Assembly: GCF_001279585.1 (NCBI RefSeq)
Contig: NZ_LGEC01000072.1
Location: forward strand, 62,001 to 126,000
Origin: Nocardiopsis sp. NRRL B-16309
Lineage (GTDB): Bacteria; Actinomycetota; Actinomycetes; Streptosporangiales; Streptosporangiaceae
Direction: 5' to 3'
DNA length: 64,000 bases
Part shown: one piece after another, positions 45,086-52,252 of the stretch
How the letters are laid out: each line of letters begins with the position of its first letter
Position numbering within the stretch: position 1 is the stretch's first letter
Program-made: the position numbers and the translations under genes
The notes under the pieces: model-generated
Seen by the model: only the letters and a program-made list of their open reading frames with translations
The model's database searches: none
What the model was told of the DNA's origin: nothing

Positions 45086-46503
45086 TCGGCTCGCAGAGCG
45101 TGGCGGGATTCGGAGACGTTGAGCTGGGCACCGATCATGCGCCGCTAGGGCTCGTCGTGCAGGAACTGGAGCAGGTGCAGGGTCTTGAAGATGCGCCCGT
45201 AGTGGGCGAAGGCGTCCCCCAGCCCGGTGGGGCGGCCTTCCCGGGAGAGCATGCGCACCAGGTCGTAGCCTTGCACCGCACCGGTGGTGAGGGATCCGGC
45301 CACGCGGAGCATGTCGACCCAATGGGACCGGACCGTGTCCAGACGCACAGTGTGGCGTGACATCTGGTCCAGGGGCCCGTCGGAGGCGCGGGTGTTGGTG
45401 CGCCACAGGCGGGTGTCGCCCAGGTCGGCGATGCGCGGGGAGCACTGGTAGCCGCAGATCGCGAACAGCCCGAAGACGATGTCGGAGTAGGAGGCGGTGT
45501 CGGTGATGACCATCTCCGGCTTGGGGCCGCCATCGCGGGCGTGCAGGGCATCCAGAATGTAGAGCGAGTCGCGGATGGTGCCGGGCACCACCAGCCCGCC
45601 CAGGCCCATCACCTGGTCGTTGACCACGTTGAGCCAGGTCGCGCCGCGTTTGCGCAGCCCGAAGTACTTGGGGTTGGCCCGGGCGTGCAGGTTCTGCGAG
45701 GGGACGACGAAGCGCATGCCGTACCGGGCCAGCGTCTCCAGCTTGATCTGGGGGACGTCGTCCACCTGCACCTTCCCGGCGCCGATCCCGGCGATCTGGC
45801 TGGTGCGGTCCAGGGCCTGGACCAGGCCGGGGCTGGAGACGCGGTCGGGTTCGGTGCGCAGCCGCTCCAGCTCGGAGAAGCGGGCATGGTCGGGGACCTG
45901 GAGCAGGGCGCCCAGTTCGGCGCGTACCGGGTGCGGGATGCGCTGGGCCACCACCTGGTGCAGGCGGGTGTTCTCCGCCTTGCGCACCCCGCTCACCAGC
46001 CGGGAGAGGACGGTCAGGCCGGGCAGCAGGATCTGGTGTTCGAGCAGGTAGAGCACGGACCGGTCGAACAGGGCGCGGGGGCCTTCCTCGCTCGCCCACA
46101 CCCGGGCCGCGAGGTAGGAGCGCAGGTCCTCTTCTCCGCCGGAGAACTCGCGGTAGGCGAAGGTGTCGCGGATCTGCCAGGAGTGCTATTAGGCGGCCTG
46201 GGCCCGGGTGCGGTACTCCTCCAGGCGGCCCGGGTCGACGTCGAGCTGATCGGCGACGAAAGCCACCGCGCGTTCGGGGACCCGGGTGGGGTGGTCGGGT
46301 TGGAACACCCCGAGCATGCGCACGGTGCCCCACTGCACAGCCCACCCCAGCCGAGTGGGCGGGGTGCGTTTGCCCGCGGCCAGTTCCAGGGCATGGGGGG
46401 TCAGGCGGAAGAACTGTTCCAGGTCGCCCGCCGACAGCTCGTCGGGGAAGCGGCCGTAGCGGGCGATCTGCTCATCGGAGAGGTATCCATGCGGCATGGC
46501 CAC
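45086..46503 (-). pseudogene. tnpA: Tn3-family transposase, right copy (stops, deletion, truncated)
   Basis: Starts MAMPHGYLSDEQIARYGRFP, a DUF4158 N-terminal domain different from the left copy. Consecutive in-frame TAA and TAG codons at 46186-46191 break it before HSWQIRDTFAYREFSGGEED, which continues in the same frame. A deletion joins KLETLARYG to MRFVVPSQNLHARANPKYFG, removing much of the middle. The DDE region (MVITDTASYSDIVFGLFAIC, RIADLGDTRLWR) is kept. A TAG at 45145-45147 stands where a Tyr codon is expected (HDEP-stop-RRMIGAQLNV), and the last ~70 residues are lost at the VOC junction. Confidence 0.88.
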
Positions 46504-46690
46504 GAACGTAGGGGCCGCGAACAGGGCAAATCGGCGCCGTCACCGAACCGTCGCCCAGATCACGGCTCTACCGCTGAATCCTGTAGCAATCCTCCTCGAC
46601 CCCTACTCCTGGGCGATGGCATCGGGTGAGCGGACCGCAACCGACCGGAGAGACCAGCACCTGTCACCGGTTCGTGAAGGACCCCGTGGT

Positions 46691-46728
46691 GCCGTTGCCC
46701 CTTTCGGGCCTACTTGGTCCACCGCCCC
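46691..46728. repeat. Right terminal inverted repeat of Tn3 element
   Basis: Ends in CGCCCC; its complement starts GGGGCGGTGGACCAAGTAGG and matches the left end except for a 3-bp insertion near the tip. Confidence 0.9.
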
Positions 46729-46733
46729 GGAGG
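46729..46733. repeat. Target-site duplication, right copy
   Basis: GGAGG immediately after the terminal CCCC of the transposon, identical to 40273-40277. Confidence 0.9.
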
Positions 46734-47241
46734 GATAGTCGAAGCCCGCCCCGACCTCCTCCCGGCAGGCCCGGGCCAGCGTCATGAGCACCTCGGCACC
46801 GACCGGCGTACCGCCTCCGCCGAAGGACTCCACCGCACCCGAGAGCGTGCGCACCCGCTCGCGCAACCGGGACGGCAGCACCCGGTCGAGCTTGGTCAGA
46901 GCACGCAGGGCGGCCTCACCGGCTCCCGCGACCGCGCCGCCCGCTCCGGCCAGCAGCGAGAGCGCCGTGGAGATCGCCTCCTCGTCGTCCAACAGCAACG
47001 GCGGCAGGTCCTGGCCCCGGCCGAGCCGGTACCCGCCGCCCACCCCCTGCTCGGCGTGCACCGGATAGCCGAGCGCACGCAGGCGCTCCACGTCCCGCCG
47101 CACCGTACGCGCGGTGACCCCCAGCCGGTCGGCGAGCTCGGGACCCGTCCACACCCGGCGCCGCTGCAACAACCCCAGCAGCGTGAGCACACGCTCCGTG
47201 GTGCCCCGGCCCTCACCGCCCGCCGCCTCCATGTCGCCCAT
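46729..47241 (-). pseudogene. WYL-domain regulator, 5' fragment (split by transposon)
   Basis: N-terminal part of a YafY-type regulator: an HTH_11 domain (RVLTLLGLLQRRRVWTGPEL then ADRLGVTARTVRRDVERLRA), GYPVHAEQGVGGGYRLGRG, and the start of the WYL domain ending CREEVGAGFDY at the insertion point. It could still make a truncated DNA-binding protein, since the frame runs on into the transposon for about 40 codons to a stop at 46603. It is divergent from the VOC gene, its probable target. Confidence 0.93.
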
Positions 47242-47294
47242 TCACCGCACGATAGCGGACCGATCCTGTCCGGTTTCGGTGCGAGATTGGGGCC

Positions 47295-47363
47295 ATGCAC
47301 ACCGACCGCTTCCGTAACCTCCAGCCCGACATCCTCGCCACCGTGAACGGAGCCCTGCGATGA
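47295..47363 (+). CDS. Possible 22-residue ORF coupled to the VOC gene
   Basis: ATG at 47295 gives HTDRFRNLQPDILATVNGAL ending at a TGA that overlaps the VOC start (ATGA). Codon use is like that of real genes here. It may be a leader peptide, a remnant, or chance; no family was recognised. Confidence 0.3.
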   Translation: MHTDRFRNLQPDILATVNGALR

Positions 47364-47821
47364 GCCGCACGATCCAGGTCACCTTCGACGCCCACGACCC
47401 GCGGGCACTGTCGACGTTCTGGCGCCAGGCCCTGGGCTACGTCCACCCAGGCCCGCCCGGAATCCAGGTGCCCGAGGGCACCGACCCGCTCACCGCCTGG
47501 GAGGACTTCCTGGCCCGGATGGGCGTACCGCCCCAGCAGCGCAACACCAAGTCCGCCATCGAGGACCCCAGCGGGCAGGGTCCGCGGATCTTCTTCCAGC
47601 AGGTCCCCGAGGACAAGGTCGCCAAGAACCGCCTCCACCTGGACGTGCGCGCGGCACCGGGCCTGGAGGGCCAGGCCCGGATGGCCGCCCTGGAGGCCGA
47701 GTGCGCACGGCTGGTGGCACTGGGGGCCGCACGGCTGCGCCGCGACGAACCCGCTCCGCCCTGGAGCGCGGGCTTCATCGTGATGGCCGACCCCGAGGGC
47801 AACGAGTTCTGCCTGGACTGA
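47360..47821 (+). CDS. VOC (glyoxalase/bleomycin-resistance-like) protein
   Basis: A 153-residue single VOC protein of the Glyoxalase_6 kind. IQVTFDAHDPRALSTFWRQA, a GPRIFFQQVPEDK strand, the metal-site NRLHLDVRA and VMADPEGNEFCLD at the end are typical. Such proteins bind metals or drugs and are hard to assign. Its start overlaps a tiny ORF. The split WYL gene diverges from it and was probably its regulator. Confidence 0.88.
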   Translation: MSRTIQVTFDAHDPRALSTFWRQALGYVHPGPPGIQVPEGTDPLTAWEDFLARMGVPPQQRNTKSAIEDPSGQGPRIFFQQVPEDKVAKNRLHLDVRAAPGLEGQARMAALEAECARLVALGAARLRRDEPAPPWSAGFIVMADPEGNEFCLD

Positions 47822-47874
47822 CCCATCGGCGCCCGGGCTCGCCACCGGAACCCGGGCACAGGTTGACCGGCCAA

Positions 47875-47898
47875 GGCGTCCCCGCCACCGGGGACGCC
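47875..47898. terminator. Terminator hairpin after the VOC gene
   Basis: Perfect 10-bp stem GGCGTCCCCG / CGGGGACGCC with a CCAC loop, about 50 bp after the VOC stop. Confidence 0.75.
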
Positions 47899-47999
47899 AC
47901 GACGGGAGTGGAGAACCGTGAGTGATCTGGCGCGGGTTCCGCGGCCCCGCACACCGCCCACCCGGGAGCGGCCCCCACCGGGCGGCCACGATGACGTGC

Positions 48000-48024
48000 T
48001 CCGATATCGTTCAGCGATATCGGA
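48000..48024. promoter_or_regulatory. PadR-type operator upstream of chrA
   Basis: Perfect 10-bp arms TCCGATATCG / CGATATCGGA around TTCAG. Each arm carries CGATATCG, also found before the padR gene at 49800-49809. It lies 120 bp before the chrA start. Confidence 0.7.
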
Positions 48025-48143
48025 ACTCTCGGCGTGAGCCCGCCAGGGAAGGAAGCGACTGTGTACCCACCCCCGACCCCACCTGCACCAGGGCGACCGC
48101 CGCCCGCGCCTCCCACCGGCGCGCCCGGCGGGGCGGTGCCCAG

Positions 48144-49367
48144 ATGAGCGAGCAGACCCCGACGACCCCCACCGCGCCGGGAGGGCGCGGAACGGCCGCA
48201 GAGGTCTTCCGCGCCTTCCTCCTGCTGGGCCTGACCTCGTTCGGCGGGCCCGTGGCGCACCTGGGCTACTTCCGCGAGGCGTTCGTGGCACGCCGCGGCT
48301 GGCTCGGCGAGGCCGCCTACGCCGACCTGGTGGCGCTGTGCCAGTTCCTGCCCGGCCCCGCCTCCAGCCAGGTCGGCATGGCCATCGGGCTGCGCCGCGC
48401 CGGATACGCCGGAATGGCCGCCGCCTGGGCGGCCTTCACCCTGCCCTCGGCCGTGCTCATGGCGGCCTTCGCCCTGGGCGTGCAGGCCATCGGCGCCGAA
48501 CCCGGAGCCGGGTGGCTGCTGGGCCTGAAGGCGGCGGCGGTGGCCGTGGTCGCCCACGCGGTCCTGGGCATGGCCACCAACCTGGCAGCAGGAAAGCGCC
48601 CGGCCACCATCGCACTGGCCGCCCTGGTCCTGGTCCTGCTGGTGCCCTCGGCCCTGGCCCAGGTCGCGGCCATCGCCCTGGGCGCCCTGGCGGGCCTGTT
48701 CTGGCTCACCGCGCGGACGGGCACCGACAGCGAAGCGGACGGTGCGAGCGTGCCCGTGCGGCGCCGCACCGCCGTGGCCTGCCTGGCCGTGTTCGCCGTG
48801 CTGCTGGCGGGCCTGCCCGCGGCGGCCGCGCTGAGCGGCAACGCGGCGCTGGCCACGGCCGACGGCTTCTACCGCGCCGGGTCGCTGGTCTTCGGCGGCG
48901 GCCACGTGGTCCTGCCGCTGCTGGAAACAGAGGTGGTGGGCTCCGGAGCGGTGGACCACGCCTCGTTCCTGGCCGGGTACGGGGCGGCGCAGGCCGTCCC
49001 GGGACCGCTGTTCACCTTCTCCGCCTACCTGGGGGCGCTCATGCCCGTGGCGGGCAGCCCGCTGCTGGGCGCGGCCCTGGCCCTGGTGGCGATCTTCCTT
49101 CCCTCGGCGCTGCTGGTGGTGGGCGCGCTCCCGTTCTGGGAGCGGCTGCGCGACCACGCGCGCGCCCGGCGGGCGATGGCGGGCGCGGGTGCGGCGGTGG
49201 TGGGGGTCCTGGCGGCGGCCCTGTACGACCCGGTCTTCCTCCAGGGCGTGGTCTCGCCCGCCACGATGGCGCTGGCCGCGGTCGCGTTCGTGGCCCTGGC
49301 GGTGTGGCGGCTTCCAGCCTGGGCGGTCGTGGTGGCGGCCGGTGCGATCGGGTTCCTCGCCCTGTGA
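48144..49367 (+). CDS. chrA: ChrA-type chromate efflux transporter
   Basis: A 407-residue long-chain CHR protein made of two homologous halves. Each half has the signature: GLTSFGGPVAHLGYFREAFV with CQFLPGPASSQVGMAIGLRR in the first, and GSLVFGGGHVVLPLLETEVV with YGAAQAVPGPLFTFSAYLGA in the second. About ten to twelve helices. CHR proteins expel chromate by proton antiport; a role in chromate or oxyanion resistance is likely. The ATG at 48144 lacks a strong ribosome site. The palindrome at 48000 and the neighbouring PadR gene suggest control by that regulator. Confidence 0.92.
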   Translation: MSEQTPTTPTAPGGRGTAAEVFRAFLLLGLTSFGGPVAHLGYFREAFVARRGWLGEAAYADLVALCQFLPGPASSQVGMAIGLRRAGYAGMAAAWAAFTLPSAVLMAAFALGVQAIGAEPGAGWLLGLKAAAVAVVAHAVLGMATNLAAGKRPATIALAALVLVLLVPSALAQVAAIALGALAGLFWLTARTGTDSEADGASVPVRRRTAVACLAVFAVLLAGLPAAAALSGNAALATADGFYRAGSLVFGGGHVVLPLLETEVVGSGAVDHASFLAGYGAAQAVPGPLFTFSAYLGALMPVAGSPLLGAALALVAIFLPSALLVVGALPFWERLRDHARARRAMAGAGAAVVGVLAAALYDPVFLQGVVSPATMALAAVAFVALAVWRLPAWAVVVAAGAIGFLAL

Positions 49368-49409
49368 CCGGACAGGGCCCCGCCCAGTCCAGGCCCGGGC
49401 CCTGTCCGG
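49368..49409. terminator. Terminator hairpin after chrA
   Basis: Perfect 13-bp stem CCGGACAGGGCCC / GGGCCCTGTCCGG beginning at the first base after the chrA stop, between convergent chrA and padR. Confidence 0.75.
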
Positions 49410-49461
49410 CAGTCACGGCGTGACAGGGGTCTTCGCCGCCGGGGCCGGCACGGCGGCGCGC

Positions 49462-49770
49462 TCACCCGGGCGCCTGGTCTCCCAGCACCTCGCGCGCCAG
49501 TTCCCTGAGCGCGGCCCGGTCCTGGTCCAGCACCCGCCGGCCCGCCTCGGTGAGGCGGTACAGGCGCCGGGTGCGCCCCTGGACCACGGCCTGCCGGGAG
49601 GCCAGCAGACCGTCGGACTCCAGGCGGTGCAGTGTGGGATAGAGGGTGCCGGGGCTGATGTCGTAGCCGTGGGAGGCCAGCTCGCGCGTCATCCACGCGC
49701 CGTGGATCTCCTCCTCGGCGGCGTGGTGGAGGATGTGCAGCCGCACCGCGCCCCGCTGGAACTCGCGCAT
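49462..49770 (-). CDS. PadR-family regulator
   Basis: A 102-residue compact PadR repressor: LHILHHAAEEEIHGAWMTRE, then the recognition segment ISPGTLYPTLHRLESDGLLA and the wing GRTRRLYRLTEAGRRVLDQD. It ends without the long C-terminal helix bundle, so it belongs to the short PadR-s2 type. A CCGATATCGG site 30 bp before its start and paired sites before chrA indicate autoregulation and control of chrA. Confidence 0.9.
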   Translation of the reverse strand: MREFQRGAVRLHILHHAAEEEIHGAWMTRELASHGYDISPGTLYPTLHRLESDGLLASRQAVVQGRTRRLYRLTEAGRRVLDQDRAALRELAREVLGDQAPG

Positions 49771-49799
49771 CCCCGCACCCGCCTCCCACAGTGACGCAA

Positions 49800-49809
49800 C
49801 CGATATCGG
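49800..49809. promoter_or_regulatory. PadR-type operator upstream of padR
   Basis: CCGATATCGG, a perfect 10-bp palindrome that matches both arms of the site before chrA. Confidence 0.65.
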
Positions 49810-49861
49810 GACTCGATCCTACGCCACCCATGCCGTGGGGCCTGTGGGGCGCGGCCCGGGA

Positions 49862-50635
49862 TCAGGCGAGTTCGAGGCCGCCGTCGATGGTGAGGACCTG
49901 CCCGGTGAGCCAGGTCGTGCCCGGGTCGGCCAGCCGCAGCACCCACTGGGCGACCTCCTCGGGGTCACCGCGCCGGCCCAGCGGGATCCGCGCGGCCTCG
50001 GCCTCCTTGATCCGGTCGATGTCGGCTTCGGCGAGCCCGGCCGCCGAGAGCGCCTCGCTTTCGGTGGGGCCCGGCGCCAGGGCGTTGACCCGCACGCCCT
50101 CGGGGGCCAGTTCCAGCGCCCAGCTGCGCGTCAACTGCTCGATGGCGGCCTTGGAGGCCGCGTAGTGGGCGCCGCCGGGCAGCGGCCGGTGGCCATAGGT
50201 GCTGGAGATGTTGACGATCGTCCCCTTGCGGTCGCGCAGGTGCGGCAGGGCCGCGGCGGCCAGGAGGCTGGGGGCGGTGACGTTGAGCGCGAACAGCGCG
50301 GCGACGCGGTCCGCATCGGTTTCGGCCAGCGGCATCATCGCGGTGGCGCCGGCGTTGTTGACGAGCACGTCGATGCGGCCCCACTGACGCGTCGCGGCCT
50401 GGGCGACCTGGGCCGGGGCCTCGGGGGCGCGCAGGTCGGCGGGGTGGGCGACGATGCCGGGGTGGTGGGCGGCGGTCGCCTGGAGCGCCTCGTGGCGCCG
50501 GCCCACCCCCAGGACGCGGGCTCCGGCGCGGGCCATGGCGATCGCGGTGGCGCGGCCGATGCCCGATCCGGCGCCGGTGACGATGGCGACCCGGCCCTGG
50601 AGGTCGGTGTGCTGGTGCTGCTGTGTCTCGGTCAA
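49862..50635 (-). CDS. Short-chain dehydrogenase/reductase (FabG-like)
   Basis: About 257 residues. Cofactor motif VTGAGSGIGRATAIAMARAG, NNAGATAMMPLAETD, the catalytic Ser in IVNISSTYGHRPLPGG and Tyr-Lys in HYAASKAAIEQLTRSWALEL, and the end WLTGQVLTIDGGLELA. A classical SDR of unknown substrate. The TTG at 50635 follows GGAG at 5 bp and is preferred; no in-frame ATG or GTG gives a better start. Divergent from an ArsR gene, which probably controls it. Confidence 0.88.
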   Translation of the reverse strand: MTETQQHQHTDLQGRVAIVTGAGSGIGRATAIAMARAGARVLGVGRRHEALQATAAHHPGIVAHPADLRAPEAPAQVAQAATRQWGRIDVLVNNAGATAMMPLAETDADRVAALFALNVTAPSLLAAAALPHLRDRKGTIVNISSTYGHRPLPGGAHYAASKAAIEQLTRSWALELAPEGVRVNALAPGPTESEALSAAGLAEADIDRIKEAEAARIPLGRRGDPEEVAQWVLRLADPGTTWLTGQVLTIDGGLELA

Positions 50636-50654
50636 CCCGACTCCATTGTTCGTT

Positions 50655-50672
50655 GTTCGTCGAATATCGAAC
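50655..50672. promoter_or_regulatory. ArsR-type operator in divergent promoter
   Basis: GTTCG-N8-CGAAC within an AT-rich patch between the SDR and arsR-type genes; likely bound by the ArsR protein. Confidence 0.5.
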
Positions 50673-50688
50673 AAGCTAGCATGGGGGC

Positions 50689-51054
50689 ATGAGACGTGCA
50701 CACCATCCGGCGACCGGGGAACTGTCACTGCCCGAGGTGATGGCGGCGCTCAGCGACCCGTTGCGCATCGGGCTCGTGCGGGTGCTCGCCGACGGAGCCG
50801 AGCGCGGGTGGGGAGAGTTGCGGGCACCGGTGGCCAAGTCGACGCTCAGCCACCACCTGCGAGTCCTGCGCGACGCGGGGGTGACCCGCACCCGCCAGGA
50901 GGGCACCCGCTGCTTCGTCACGCTGCGCCGCCAGGACCTGGACGAGCGCTTCCCCGGACTGGTCGGGGCACTGCTGGAGGCGGCCGGCGCCGAGAACGTG
51001 GGCAGCGGCGTCTACCTCGCCCCCGGTGCCGACTCCACGGCCGCCTGCCCCTGA
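50689..51054 (+). CDS. ArsR-family regulator
   Basis: A 121-residue winged-helix repressor. VMAALSDPLRIGLVRVLADG and KSTLSHHLRVLRDAGVTRTR form the DNA-binding domain, RQEGTRCFVTLRRQDLDERF the wing. No cysteine metal-site pair is visible, so it may sense an organic ligand. Its last ~45 codons overlap the C-terminal coding part of the secreted protein on the other strand. Confidence 0.88.
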   Translation: MRRAHHPATGELSLPEVMAALSDPLRIGLVRVLADGAERGWGELRAPVAKSTLSHHLRVLRDAGVTRTRQEGTRCFVTLRRQDLDERFPGLVGALLEAAGAENVGSGVYLAPGADSTAACP

Positions 51055-51526
51055 CAGCGCCCGGAGACCGCCTGCCGCTGAAGCCTGTGCCATTGGCGTA
51101 GCCCCAGGCGATCACCTCCCCCGAAGGATAGGGGTCGCGGATGGTCGACCCGAAGCACACCGACCACGAGTCCGACAGGATGGTTCCTGTGCCACAGTTC
51201 CAACCGCCCATACCGACACCTCTAAACAGGGCCATATCTGCAGAGACGGACCGGCTGTAGCTGGCGTTGTTGCGCACGATCACCGCCCCCTGCACGTGCG
51301 CCCCGCCCGGCGCTCTGATCGCGCACACCTGCGCGTACAGATGGGTGGAGATGGCCTCAGTGCCGCCGCAGCGCCAGGTGCTGGAACTGGAGGTGATCGG
51401 GTTCGTGTTGCCGTACCGCACCCACTCACCGTCCGCGGCGGCAGCGGGTGCGGCGGTGGCCAGGCTCAGCCCGAGTGCGACGGAGGCGACGGCCCCCGCC
51501 GCGGCGGCCTTCTTCTTCCACAGCAT
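50918..51526 (-). CDS. Small secreted cysteine-containing protein, unusual C-terminus
   Basis: 202 residues. A Sec signal peptide (KKKAAAAGAVASVALGLSLA then APAAAADG) precedes a mature domain with four Cys residues (WRCGG, AQVCAIR, GWNCGTG, WSVCFGS), probably two disulfides. After WGYANGTGFSG the protein becomes a basic Arg/Pro tail that lies antisense to the end of the arsR gene for 137 bp, which suggests a lost stop or frameshift. GAGGAG precedes the ATG by 8 bp. Function unknown; perhaps a small structural or inhibitor protein. Confidence 0.65.
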   Translation of the reverse strand: MLWKKKAAAAGAVASVALGLSLATAAPAAAADGEWVRYGNTNPITSSSSTWRCGGTEAISTHLYAQVCAIRAPGGAHVQGAVIVRNNASYSRSVSADMALFRGVGMGGWNCGTGTILSDSWSVCFGSTIRDPYPSGEVIAWGYANGTGFSGRRSPGAVRGRRPWSRHRGRGRRRCPRSRRRPPPAVPRPVRGSARPGPGGAA

Positions 51527-52252
51527 GGCGAAAACTCCTCGTGTCAAAGGTAAAGAGGACGAGGACAGCGTGCCGCGCCATGGTCGGGGCGTCCAGGTGT
51601 GGCCATGACCGGACGTGGCCACCCGCGATTTCGCCACGGTAGACCACGGCCTCTTCGGGGCCTGGGAGGGACCGGTGGTGCCCGGCTAGCGGGCGGCTCG
51701 ACTGCACCGCGCCCCCGCACCGGCTGGCCTCGCGCCGGTTGGGCAGGGCCCTGTGCCGATGGCCTTCGCCGATCGCTCCCCGGGGCAGACCAACCCGCAG
51801 GGCTCTCGCCTCGCCAGTTCATCTGAGGAATCGCCCGGTCCGCCAGGAACGACGGCCGCGCGGCGCACCCCTCGGGCTTCCGTCAATTTCGTTTCGTTGG
51901 AAACGTTTCTCTATAACGTAATAAGTTGCGTTGACCCCCTGAAGCCCTGGGAAAGCCCCCAATCTTGACCTCCGATAAGTGAACCTTATCGGAGGTCAGG
52001 CATTCTGAGGGGTGTGCACGCCCCCGCGGCCCGCAGGCCGGGGCCGCAACGTTATTCAGGCGGCTGTGCGACCATGCAAAACGAGATGGGTACAGCTCGC
52101 GCTGTATCGGCGCGCGGCCGGTCTCACAGAGCCGGGGCCTGAGCCCTGTGGTGCCGCGGTGCGGGGCCACCGGCGCGGCACTGCGGGCCCCGCTCCGGTA
52201 GGCCGGTGCGTGAGTCGCTGTGCCGGGCCGCCGAGGTGCGGGGCGCGGGCGT
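51527..52252. other. 726-bp intergenic region with AT-rich palindromes
   Basis: It lies upstream of the secreted-protein gene and downstream of the large regulator gene, and no ORF is convincing. It includes an AT-rich patch (51880-51935) with the 10-bp palindrome GAAACGTTTC (51900-51909), which resembles a LacI-type site. It also has a perfect 14-bp inverted repeat TGACCTCCGATAAG / CTTATCGGAGGTCA (51966-51998, 5-nt loop). The latter could be a terminator or an operator. A GC-rich dyad lies near 52025-52050. Confidence 0.6.

Larger units (their letters stand above)
40278..46728. mobile_element. Tn3-family composite-like transposon, 6,451 bp
   Basis: The element begins GGGGCG and ends CGCCCC, as Tn3-family elements do, and is flanked by GGAGG on both sides. 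Inverted terminal repeats share the core ACCAAGTARGCCCGAAAGGG followed by GCAACGGC, with a 3-bp offset near the tips. Contents from left to right: a decayed transposase on the plus strand, a 22-bp tandem repeat, an oxidoreductase and a dioxygenase on the minus strand, a MarR gene, a VOC fragment and a second, different decayed transposase on the minus strand. No intact resolvase was recognised. Both transposases are disabled, so the element is probably immobile unless helped in trans. Confidence 0.93.
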
